From positions 1-31,755 of IMG/VR virus record IMGVR_UViG_3300032006_000047: a stretch of 31,755 nucleotides of DNA. One strand, written 5' to 3'. The notes beneath the pieces are model-generated. The model did not search any database and was not told where the DNA came from. It saw only the letters and a list, made by a program, of their open reading frames with translations. This document shows, in pieces, positions 24,476 to 30,756 of the stretch (its first letter is position 1; the number at the start of each line of letters is the position of its first letter). The stretch is from a virus. A program made the position numbers and the translations under genes.

Positions 24476-25760
24476 AAAAAATAATATTCCTCAAAACCTT
24501 ATATTATTTACAGGTTTAAGTTCTGTACCTTCTAAATTTATTATAGAAAGTAACAACGATAAAATGCCTAGAAATACTGCTAGTGGTGTTAATCCTGGTA
24601 GTGAAATTACTACAGCTGCACATCAGCATGCTACTTCGGGTACACACGAACACGATGGTAATGTAAGCCATGCTCATCATGCACAAACAGATACTTATAC
24701 AGGTTCAGCTGGACATGGTTCATATAATGGTTCAGCAGGAATACATTATCACGAGTATGATACTAATGCAACTACTGTTAATTTAGATACAGCAGCTGGT
24801 GGAGACCATCAACATGATGCTACAGCTACAGCAGATCCTCCTTATTATACTTATTTAGCTATAAAGAAAACTTCTGTTTATAATTTAAGATCATCACATC
24901 AGATACCACATAAAGCTTGTCTGATGTGGAAAAGTTCATCTCTTCATACAGGATATGCTGCTGATACAACTGGTAATGATAAATTTTTTAAATTTACAAA
25001 TACTCCTGGTCAGACAGGAGGAGAATCAACTCACACACACAGTGAAGTAGCTGGACATAATCATACTTTTACTTTAGCAAGTCATACTCATGCATTGCCT
25101 TCAGCTACAGGACCAGGCAGTAATAACACAGCTAAGATTGGTTCTGGTAGTGCAACTGTTACTGTTGGTGGTGGACATACACACGGATTATCAGGAACTA
25201 CTATTTCTAGTGATACTGCAACTGGTAGTACAGGAACTAGTGATGCACATTCAGAGATAGCAATAGCAAGAGATCCTGCTTGGTTTAAAGTTCGAGTTGC
25301 AAGAAGAGATATAGTCTCAATGAGAAAACCGGGAATACCTAAATCAGGTATTTGTATGTGGAAAAATACTCTAGCTAGTATCCCTACAGGCTTTGTATTA
25401 ACAGATGGTAATAATGGTACTACTAATTGGTTAAATAAATTTCCTAAAATTGGCAATAGTGCTTCTAGCACAGGCGGTAGTGATACACATCAACATGCCT
25501 CACAAAATCATACTCATACTTTAACTGCTCATCATACTCATACTATTTCTGGTAACACTGATTCAGGTGGCTCAGGAGGAAATCCTGGCGCAGCTGGAGC
25601 TACTGCAGGAACTAGATTAGGAGAACACGTACATGGTCCTGGTGATATAATGACTACAACATTTGATCCAGCTGTTACTAGTAGTACAGGACATCAACAC
25701 GCAGCTGCTACATCATTACCTAATTATATACAAGTTGCTTATATAGAGAGAACGAGTTAA
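24459..25760 (+). CDS. His-rich tail collar-type receptor-binding protein
   Basis: A 433-residue protein with three tail-collar-like units. The clearest is PKSGICMWKNTLASIPTGFVLTDGNNGTTNWLNKFPKIGN..., ending LPNYIQVAYIER; a second is HKACLMWKSSS...TGYAADTTGNDKFFKFTNTPG, and a first, degenerate unit is near the N-terminus and ends PPYYTYLAIKK. Each is followed by loops dense in H-x-H motifs, 14 in all (HQH, HEH, HAH, HYH, HTH, HNH, HVH). Similar repeated H-x-H motifs bind iron in the T4 gp37 fibre tip. It therefore probably forms a trimeric, metal-holding fibre tip. It starts at ATG 24459 and overlaps the upstream gene by 17 bases. Confidence 0.82.
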   Translation: MTRSIRKNNIPQNLILFTGLSSVPSKFIIESNNDKMPRNTASGVNPGSEITTAAHQHATSGTHEHDGNVSHAHHAQTDTYTGSAGHGSYNGSAGIHYHEYDTNATTVNLDTAAGGDHQHDATATADPPYYTYLAIKKTSVYNLRSSHQIPHKACLMWKSSSLHTGYAADTTGNDKFFKFTNTPGQTGGESTHTHSEVAGHNHTFTLASHTHALPSATGPGSNNTAKIGSGSATVTVGGGHTHGLSGTTISSDTATGSTGTSDAHSEIAIARDPAWFKVRVARRDIVSMRKPGIPKSGICMWKNTLASIPTGFVLTDGNNGTTNWLNKFPKIGNSASSTGGSDTHQHASQNHTHTLTAHHTHTISGNTDSGGSGGNPGAAGATAGTRLGEHVHGPGDIMTTTFDPAVTSSTGHQHAAATSLPNYIQVAYIERTS

Positions 25761-25778
25761 GGAGCCCGAGGGAAATTT

Positions 25779-26276
25779 ATGGTCCATAAACAAAACGAAG
25801 ATATGATCTTACCACATCATGGTGTTTTTACTTTAAAAGTATTCGATAAAGATGGTAATCTTAAACACGAACAAGAAACTGAAAATATAATTACTAATGC
25901 AGGTGTTTATGAATTAGGTGATTTATTAATAGGCGCTCATACTAATACAATAAACTATCTCTCCTGTGGCACAGGAACCGCAACACCGGCAGTTGGAGAT
26001 ACTGATCTCAATACAACTTGTAAACAGGGAGGTAGTACTACTGCAGCACAAGTAAGAAAAGCAGTTACTTCAAGAACTAGAACAACTAACACATTAACTT
26101 TTTCTAGATTAATCGCAGCAGGTGATTATGATAGACCAGCTGTTGTAGCTGAATTAGGAGTTTGGTTTGCACCTCATGCTAGCGGTGATTTATTTGCAAG
26201 AGGATTATTAAATACTACAGTTACACTTTCTAGTGGCGATACAGCTACATTAACTTACGGGATTCTATTAAGATGA
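25779..26276 (+). CDS. Tail-tip/fibre-associated beta protein
   Basis: A 165-residue protein starting at ATG 25779. GGAG at 25761-25764 lies 14 bases upstream, and GAGGG at 25768-25772 six bases upstream. It contains VFTLKVFDKDGNLKHEQETENIITNAGVYELGDLLIG, a pattern common in marine phage tail proteins (a 'hallmark' first strand, then NIITNAG), and TFSRLIAAGDYDRPAVVAELGVWF. No catalytic motif is apparent. Probably a structural tail or fibre-base protein. It ends in ATGA with a tiny downstream gene. Confidence 0.7.
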   Translation: MVHKQNEDMILPHHGVFTLKVFDKDGNLKHEQETENIITNAGVYELGDLLIGAHTNTINYLSCGTGTATPAVGDTDLNTTCKQGGSTTAAQVRKAVTSRTRTTNTLTFSRLIAAGDYDRPAVVAELGVWFAPHASGDLFARGLLNTTVTLSSGDTATLTYGILLR

Positions 26277-26386
26277 CCACTGTTAATTTTTCTGTAAAGT
26301 ATACCACAGGAAGTGCTACTACTGTCAGGCAAAAGCCAGAATACAATTTTGAATTTCCTAAAAGTCTTGTGGTGGTGATAGAGTAA
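26273..26386 (+). CDS. Tiny protein in the tail operon (37 residues)
   Basis: A reading frame of 37 codons starting within ATGA of the preceding gene and ending in TAATG with the next. It encodes M-T-T-V-N-F-S-V-K-Y-T-T-G... to ...L-V-V-V-I-E, a beta-type sequence. Overlap at both ends in an operon that shows this linkage at nearly every boundary is the main evidence that it is real. Function unknown. Confidence 0.5.
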   Translation: MTTVNFSVKYTTGSATTVRQKPEYNFEFPKSLVVVIE

Positions 26387-26538
26387 TGCCTTTAATTAAT
26401 CGATCCGAAGCTGAAGATACAATTGGTTCTGACGGAATTCATACATCTGCATGTGAATGTGGTTTATGGTTCAAAGGAGCACAAGTAATCAACGGCAAGG
26501 TTAAATGTAAAGTATGCGGCGCTGAGAAAACTGTATGA
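26386..26538 (+). CDS. Tiny zinc-ribbon protein (50 residues)
   Basis: A reading frame of 50 codons from ATG 26386 (TAATG) to TGA 26536-26538, which overlaps the hub gene start (ATGA). It contains A-C-E-C-G-L-W-F and K-C-K-V-C-G, a C-x-C plus C-x-x-C pattern of one zinc ribbon. The regular overlaps and the Cys pattern make it likely to be expressed. It may be a partner of the tail-operon zinc protein at 24113-24475. No family name is assigned. Confidence 0.62.
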   Translation: MPLINRSEAEDTIGSDGIHTSACECGLWFKGAQVINGKVKCKVCGAEKTV

Positions 26539-28259
26539 GTAGTTCTTCATTTACTGCAAAATACAATACATCAGCTGCAACTGATACTGCTGGTCAATAT
26601 CCTTATAAGAAAAGAGCAGCATTTAGTAATATATCCAATTGGACTATTACTGATAAACTTAATGAAATAAAAACGGTAAGGTTTTCTTTACCAAACCAAC
26701 CAGAAGAAAGAATTAATGTGGTACTGGAAAGAAATATTTCCATACCCTTTCTAACTCCTTTTAAAGGAATTATTACAAGTAAATCTTTAGGCAAGAATCA
26801 AATTACTGTTGTTGCTAAAGAAAATGCTTGGCATTTAACTAGACGAATATTCCGTTCAGGTAGTCTTGTAAATTATAATGCTGATAATCTTGAACTTGAA
26901 ATGCAAGGTGGTAGTGCTACCTATGTAGATGGTAAATATGCTAAAGCTTTTAATTTTACAGGTTCTAATGAAATTCAATGCAATGCTGCAGATGAAGCTT
27001 CTTTTGACTTTGAAAATAATCAACCATTCTCTATGGGAGGATGGATTAAATCTTCCAACACCGGTTCATTACAATACCTCTATCAGAAATTAAATGGCGT
27101 TATTGGGCTTTCTATTTATTTCTCATCATCCAATCATCTATGTGTCTCTTTATGTAATACTGCAAACTCTAACGAACTTAAAAAACGATATACTACAAAT
27201 CTCCTAGATGGAGAATGGCATCATATTTTTGTGACAAAGTCTACCTCTCTCTCAGCCTCAGGGTTAAAGCTTTATGTAGATGGTGCTGAAGTTTCTACAA
27301 CAACTGATGCAGATAATTTATCAGCAACTACTTTAAATAATAATGTAATGACCTTAGGTGGTAAAGCTGGATCATATAGGTTCACAGGTCACATGGATGA
27401 GTGGCGAATTTATAACGTTACCTTGGATAGTACGAAAGCGAACCAAGTATATAAGAATGTTGAAAATCTATCGGGTGTAGTTGCCCGTTATCCCTTTAAT
27501 AGTGCTAAACTCAGTTATAGTTCGACGGCGGTCAATGTGTTAGCACAAGAAATTTTAACAAAAGCAAATGAAGATATGCCAGATGGTATGGCTTGGGAAC
27601 TCGGTCCAAATACCTCTACTGAGGTTATAGACATAGAATTCAAATATCGTAATCACTGGCAAGCACTTCAGAAAATTGCTCAAGCAGCAAAACTAGATTT
27701 ATGGGCTGATAGTGAAAATCATATAATCTATCTTGAAACGTTTAGATCTAAAGGAAAAACGTTAGACAAGGTATTAGATGTAATGGTTGAATCTGTACCA
27801 GAAATTTCAGTTGATAATGTTGCAAACCAAGTAAATATTTTAGGAAAAGAAGAAAGTACTAATACTCAAATTGAGAGTATTGCAGAAACTGATACTGACC
27901 TAAAATATATTTACGAAATGGTAGTAACTGATAAACAGATTACTAGCATGGCACAAGCCACAGGTGTAGCTGAAAAGCTTTTAGATGAATATAAAATTCT
28001 CACACCAGTCGTTAAAGCAACAGTTCCATTCTCACAATACGTAAGATTCGATATGGAAACAGGGGATGTTATCCGTATTGTGAAACCAGAACAGGAACTG
28101 GATGGTAAATTCCGTATAATGGAAATAACTATCAAAAGTGATACAGTAAATTTGATTTTAGAATCAAATGATACTGCCGTATCGCACGTTAGGTCAAGAT
28201 CTATGGGAGATATATTAGGCCACTTACTCCGCAAAATGAATGATAACAACATCAATTAG
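26535..28259 (+). CDS. Tail hub protein interrupted by a LamG domain
   Basis: A 574-residue protein. Residues about 30-112 (KRAAFSNISNWTITDKLNEIKTVRFSLPN..., TPFKGIITSKSLGKNQITVVAKENAWHLTRR) and about 323-574 (NVLAQEILTKANEDMPDG..., HWQALQKIAQAAKLDLWADSENHIIYLE, ...MEITIKSDTVNLILES) have the split pattern of gp27/gp44-type tail hub proteins. Between them, at about 115-322, is a complete LamG/concanavalin-like domain: GKYAKAFNFTGSNEIQC, FSMGGWIKSS, DGEWHHIFVTKS, GLKLYVDGAEV and GHMDEWRIYNVTL. The insertion is in-frame and uninterrupted. The hub forms the tail tip's central ring; the LamG part would add glycan binding. The inserted part appears richer in G+C than the flanks. Confidence 0.8.
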   Translation: MSSSSFTAKYNTSAATDTAGQYPYKKRAAFSNISNWTITDKLNEIKTVRFSLPNQPEERINVVLERNISIPFLTPFKGIITSKSLGKNQITVVAKENAWHLTRRIFRSGSLVNYNADNLELEMQGGSATYVDGKYAKAFNFTGSNEIQCNAADEASFDFENNQPFSMGGWIKSSNTGSLQYLYQKLNGVIGLSIYFSSSNHLCVSLCNTANSNELKKRYTTNLLDGEWHHIFVTKSTSLSASGLKLYVDGAEVSTTTDADNLSATTLNNNVMTLGGKAGSYRFTGHMDEWRIYNVTLDSTKANQVYKNVENLSGVVARYPFNSAKLSYSSTAVNVLAQEILTKANEDMPDGMAWELGPNTSTEVIDIEFKYRNHWQALQKIAQAAKLDLWADSENHIIYLETFRSKGKTLDKVLDVMVESVPEISVDNVANQVNILGKEESTNTQIESIAETDTDLKYIYEMVVTDKQITSMAQATGVAEKLLDEYKILTPVVKATVPFSQYVRFDMETGDVIRIVKPEQELDGKFRIMEITIKSDTVNLILESNDTAVSHVRSRSMGDILGHLLRKMNDNNIN

Positions 28260-28263
28260 GTGA
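28258..28263 (+). promoter_or_regulatory. Ribosome binding site deciding the holin-like gene start
   Basis: AGGTGA overlaps the hub stop codon. It lies six bases before ATG 28270 and abuts a possible TTG start at 28264, so ATG 28270 is preferred. Confidence 0.6.
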
Positions 28264-28269
28264 TTGAAT

Positions 28270-28563
28270 ATGAGTTTTGAACAATTAATACTCCAAGGCA
28301 CAGTCGGTATCGGTATGGGAGCTTTAATAGCTGTCGCTGGATATCTTGCAACTGCTGCAGAATCTTGGAATAATAGAAAATTCGCATACTCTGTAATCAT
28401 TGGTGTCTTTACCTCGTTCACAGTGATAACTGGCTTAGGTCAGGAAATCAACACAAGTAACTTTATACCAACACTATTATCAATAGCTGGTGTAAGTTTC
28501 TTTGCTAACAAAGGTATCAAGACAGCATTGAGAGTACGCGGACACGACGACGAATTATACTAG
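28270..28563 (+). CDS. Holin-like membrane protein
   Basis: A 97-residue protein from ATG 28270, chosen because AGGTGA is six bases upstream. Three hydrophobic segments are visible: LQGTVGIGMGALIAVAGYLATAA, FAYSVIIGVFTSFTVITGLG and IPTLLSIAGVSFFANKG. The C-terminus is charged (TALRVRGHDDELY). Small size, three membrane passes and a position at the end of the late operon are typical of holins, which trigger lysis. No lysin gene is adjacent, so it could instead be a different membrane protein. It ends at the convergent junction. Confidence 0.68.
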   Translation: MSFEQLILQGTVGIGMGALIAVAGYLATAAESWNNRKFAYSVIIGVFTSFTVITGLGQEINTSNFIPTLLSIAGVSFFANKGIKTALRVRGHDDELY

Positions 28564-28580
28564 TCAGAGTTACTCCCGAC

Positions 28581-28609
28581 GTTAATGGGACTCCCCTTAC
28601 CTCATTAAC
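28581..28609. other. Nine-pair stem-loop at the convergent junction
   Basis: GTTAATGGG (28581-28589) pairs with CTCATTAAC (28601-28609), with one G-U pair, around an 11-base pyrimidine-rich loop. It lies directly after the late-operon stop and just before the tRNA-like element. The perfect GTTAATG/CATTAAC core could act as an RNA hairpin on either strand or as a protein-binding inverted repeat. Confidence 0.5.
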
Positions 28610-28611
28610 AA

Positions 28612-28682
28612 AAGCAGGGTAGTGTGAGTACGCACACTTGAAAAAGAAGACTGGTGTTACGAGCCAGCCCTGCTTCTTTTTT
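28612..28682 (+). terminator. Three-way-junction RNA element ending in poly-T
   Basis: AAGCAGGG (28612-28619) pairs perfectly with CCCTGCTT (28668-28675). Inside are two hairpins: AGTGTG/CACACT (28621-28626 with 28633-28638) and CTGGT/GCCAG (28651-28655 with 28663-28667, one G-U pair) with a seven-base loop. The second hairpin stacks directly on the outer stem, as a T-arm does on a tRNA acceptor stem. CTTTTTT at 28676-28682 follows. It may be a terminator, or a tRNA-like stable RNA with a terminator. An anticodon arm is absent, so it is not called a tRNA. Confidence 0.6.
28641..28650 (-). terminator. Possible poly-T terminator of the leftward operon
   Basis: On the minus strand this reads TCTTCTTTTT, directly after the last leftward gene and after the CTGGC/ACCAG hairpin of the junction element. 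It might end transcription from the QueC-ERCC4-ATPase operon, so the junction would serve both strands. Confidence 0.35.
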
Positions 28683-28818
28683 ATCCTTTATTTTCGTATT
28701 CAGAAATTAATCTTTTAAAAACTCTAAGTCTGTAATCTTGAGTTATACTAGGAAGTAAACGTTTCCATTCCTTGTAATGCTTTTCCCAAGTATCTTCGTC
28801 TTCATACATTACGGACAT
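28681..28818 (-). CDS. Small charged protein, last gene of the leftward operon
   Basis: A 45-residue frame read leftward, ATG at 28818 to TAA at 28683-28681: M-S-V-M-Y-E-D-E-D-T-W-E-K-H... to ...S-E-Y-E-N-K-G. It is charged and helical, with no cysteines or membrane segment. It overlaps the preceding gene's end by 10 bases, in keeping with the rest of this operon. Function unknown. Confidence 0.55.
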   Translation of the reverse strand: MSVMYEDEDTWEKHYKEWKRLLPSITQDYRLRVFKRLISEYENKG

Positions 28819-28955
28819 GGATTAGTCATTCCTATATTTGGTGCGATACAATCCCTAATAGGATGTGTATCTGCTGGTGTATTATGTGAAGCTATAAACA
28901 TAACTAAAATAAACATAAGAACAATTGGTACTAGATAGAATAAATTAAAGTTCAA
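28809..28955 (-). CDS. Small single-pass membrane peptide (48 residues)
   Basis: A leftward frame from TTG 28955 (TTGA overlap with the zinc ribbon stop) to TAA at 28811-28809. Residues 5-22 (LFYLVPIVLMFILVMFIA) form one membrane segment; the C-terminus (SHNTPADTHPIRDCIAPN...) is hydrophilic with two cysteines. GGAG lies about nine bases upstream of the TTG. It may be a lipoprotein-like or membrane-anchoring peptide. Function unknown. Confidence 0.55.
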   Translation of the reverse strand: MNFNLFYLVPIVLMFILVMFIASHNTPADTHPIRDCIAPNIGMTNPCP

Positions 28956-29095
28956 AATTTTGCTCCACATCCTTTACAAGTAGAATATCCTTTTGAATGA
29001 CCGTCATTCTTTCCCCAAGTCCACTTGTAACCTTCTTTCTTTTTACATTTAGGACAAGGTTCGATTGGATAATTACCTGAACCCCAATCACTCAT
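28952..29095 (-). CDS. Small zinc-ribbon protein (47 residues)
   Basis: A leftward frame from ATG at 29095 to TGA at 28954-28952. It has P-C-P-K-C-K-K-K and, 23 residues later, T-C-K-G-C-G, the classic two C-x-x-C pairs of a zinc ribbon (TFIIS/RPB9-like spacing), with aromatic W-T-W-G-K-N in between. Start overlaps the upstream stop as ATGA. It might be a viral transcription- or replication-linked zinc protein; small zinc ribbons of this type are common in archaeal viruses. Confidence 0.7.
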   Translation of the reverse strand: MSDWGSGNYPIEPCPKCKKKEGYKWTWGKNDGHSKGYSTCKGCGAKF

Positions 29096-29385
29096 TTATC
29101 ATCTAACTCGTGTTTTTCTTGTACATCTTCATCAGATACCCATACCCATTTACCTTTATCATTCTTTACAATTGGTTTTTTAGGTTTCTTTTTCTCTTGT
29201 ATCTGGTTAAGAAAAATCATTGCATTAGCTAAAGTATATAATAATCTAGTCTTTTCACTTCCTTGTGCTCCGACTAATTCAGCTTGAATTGAATCTGCCC
29301 AAGCTTGTATTTCAGCATCATTAGGTAGATCAAATTCTTCTCTTTCTAATAATCCACCTAGATTCTTAAACCATCCTAATCCCAT
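29092..29385 (-). CDS. Small unknown protein of the leftward operon (97 residues)
   Basis: A leftward frame of 97 residues: MGLGWFKNLGGLLEREEFDLP... with helices (AEIQAWADSIQAELVGAQGSEKTRLLYTLANAMIFLNQIQ), then a Lys-rich stretch (EKKKPKKPIVKNDKG) and an acidic C-terminus. It is a soluble, mostly helical protein. It overlaps both neighbours (10 bases with the upstream gene, ATGA with the downstream gene). No known domain is recognised. Confidence 0.7.
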   Translation of the reverse strand: MGLGWFKNLGGLLEREEFDLPNDAEIQAWADSIQAELVGAQGSEKTRLLYTLANAMIFLNQIQEKKKPKKPIVKNDKGKWVWVSDEDVQEKHELDDK

Positions 29386-29501
29386 CTTCCGTCACCTTTC
29401 TTTTTTCTACTTTCTTTCCACTTTGGGATATAATAACCTATCGTGAGTCCACCGAAGAAATAGGCCATACAAATTAATGTAAATCCTAAATCACCGATCA
29501 T
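29376..29501 (-). CDS. Small membrane peptide (41 residues)
   Basis: A leftward frame from ATG 29501 to TAG at 29378-29376. Residues 3-23 (GDLGFTLICMAYFFGGLTIGY) are hydrophobic, followed by a strongly basic tail (PKWKESRKKKGDGRWD). It starts within ATGA of the ATPase stop. One membrane pass with a positively charged cytosolic end is likely. Such peptides can recruit partners to the membrane; function unknown. Confidence 0.58.
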   Translation of the reverse strand: MIGDLGFTLICMAYFFGGLTIGYYIPKWKESRKKKGDGRWD

Positions 29502-30643
29502 TTCTTATCCCTAATGGCTACTATATCACCATTAACTTCTTTCTTAACCCATTTCAATTTAATCAAAGTCATAATTAAATCAGATGCATCTTGCCAATCC
29601 ATACCAAAGTCTAATAAATGATTCTTTAGTTTCAATTCACTTATTCTACCTACATCTTGTACTAAGGCCCATACTTGTGCTAATTGTGTTCCTCTTTTAA
29701 TCTTAAATCTATCTCCTTTCTCATTATCAAATAAAGCATCTAGTGTAGGATCCATTTTAATTGTCAAAGTCTTTGGCATTTCTTTTACTTTCATAAGCCA
29801 ATACCCTAAGGCAATTCGTTCATATAATGGTTCTTCATAATGTACTACATCTAATTCATCAAGCTTTTTGTAAACAGTTCTATCAAATTCTACCTTTTCT
29901 AATTTTTTCATAATATCATCATACCGTGTATTAATAGCAGCTTTAAGTTTACCCAATGTTAAAGTATTAGTCTTTACATTCTTACTACTTCTTCTATTCA
30001 ATTTGAATTGTTTAATATCATTAAAGTTAGGAATAAGTAATAGGAATAAGAATCTTCTAGCTAATCCACTGCTCAATTCATATCTTGCAGGTTGAACTCC
30101 AGTCCACAAAGAAAGGTTAGTTTGATATTCTATTTTACCTGCGGCTAATCTTTTCCTAACCATTCCCGAGTCTAATGCTGTAAGTAAAGCTGTATCCAAT
30201 CCTGCATTATAATTTTGACTTACTGCAGCAGATATAGCTGAAAATTCTTCTATTCCTACTATACTATTACTTTCATTTCTACATAAACCAGGTGACTCTT
30301 GTGCTACGCCTTCAGAATTAAATTTAGCAGTTCCTACAAATCCTGCTTCTGACATTTGCGATTCAAAAGTACAACCTATCTTTGTTCCTTTTACTAGACT
30401 TAATTCATTTTCTAAAAATTGTCTAAGCCAAAATGATTTACCGAAACCTGGAACCGTAACAAGGATAATATGTTGTCTAGTGTTAACTTTCAAACCAGCT
30501 TCTGTATAAATACCTTTTTGCTGATTCATGATATTAAATATGTGACAACCTAAAGAAGAAATATAGTATGGTGGAAACTTTCTAGCATAAGCTACATTCC
30601 TGGCCTCTAATTCATTTAATATTGCTTCATATACATCAGTCAT
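29498..30643 (-). CDS. MCM-like AAA+ ATPase (putative replicative helicase)
   Basis: A 381-residue protein. Walker A is VPGFGKS at 64-70. SIVGIEEF at 127-134 takes the place of Walker B (hydrophobic strand then E-E). The segment TALDSGMVRKRLAAGKIEYQTNLSLWTGVQPARYELSSGLARRF (156-198) follows the MCM pattern of a beta-hairpin, a sensor-1 strand and an arginine finger (ARRF). The C-terminal 60 residues look like a winged helix (LKLKNHLLDFG...LIKLKWVKKE). The N-terminal DNA-binding OB region of cellular MCM is missing, so the protein is much shorter. Linked to the ERCC4 nuclease, it probably works in viral DNA replication. An alternative is another AAA+ remodelling ATPase. Confidence 0.68.
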   Translation of the reverse strand: MTDVYEAILNELEARNVAYARKFPPYYISSLGCHIFNIMNQQKGIYTEAGLKVNTRQHIILVTVPGFGKSFWLRQFLENELSLVKGTKIGCTFESQMSEAGFVGTAKFNSEGVAQESPGLCRNESNSIVGIEEFSAISAAVSQNYNAGLDTALLTALDSGMVRKRLAAGKIEYQTNLSLWTGVQPARYELSSGLARRFLFLLLIPNFNDIKQFKLNRRSSKNVKTNTLTLGKLKAAINTRYDDIMKKLEKVEFDRTVYKKLDELDVVHYEEPLYERIALGYWLMKVKEMPKTLTIKMDPTLDALFDNEKGDRFKIKRGTQLAQVWALVQDVGRISELKLKNHLLDFGMDWQDASDLIMTLIKLKWVKKEVNGDIVAIRDKK

Positions 30644-30756
30644 CTTATTATCACTTCTATTCCCATTACTGTAAAAGTAGTTATTAGCATTACTGGTACG
30701 ATTATTGCTGGGATAACTATCACATATAATTGTGGATACTTTTTAAACAGATTCAT
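30640..30756 (-). CDS. Small membrane peptide (38 residues)
   Basis: A leftward frame from ATG 30756 to TGA at 30642-30640: M-N-L-F-K-K-Y-P-Q... then a hydrophobic segment (LYVIVIPAIIVPVMLITTFT) to I-I-R. Start forms ATGA with the nuclease stop and end forms ATGA with the ATPase start. The overlaps on both sides make it very likely to be translated. Single-pass membrane peptide of unknown function. Confidence 0.6.
   Translation of the reverse strand: MNLFKKYPQLYVIVIPAIIVPVMLITTFTVMGIEVIIR

Noticed and set aside
25088-25471. A 127-codon open frame on the minus strand inside the collar-protein gene
   Set aside because: It lies wholly opposite a strongly supported gene with repeated collar motifs, has no binding site or recognisable domain, and arises from low stop frequency on the reverse of this biased sequence.
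28612-28682. Calling the junction element a complete tRNA gene
   Set aside because: The T-arm-like hairpin and acceptor-like stem are present, but there is no anticodon arm, no clear GG in the D-like loop and no TTCRA motif in the T-like loop.
28612-28682. Hammerhead ribozyme at the junction
   Set aside because: GAAA occurs next to a stem, but the CTGANGA core is missing (CTGGTG instead) and no matching cleavage site is seen.
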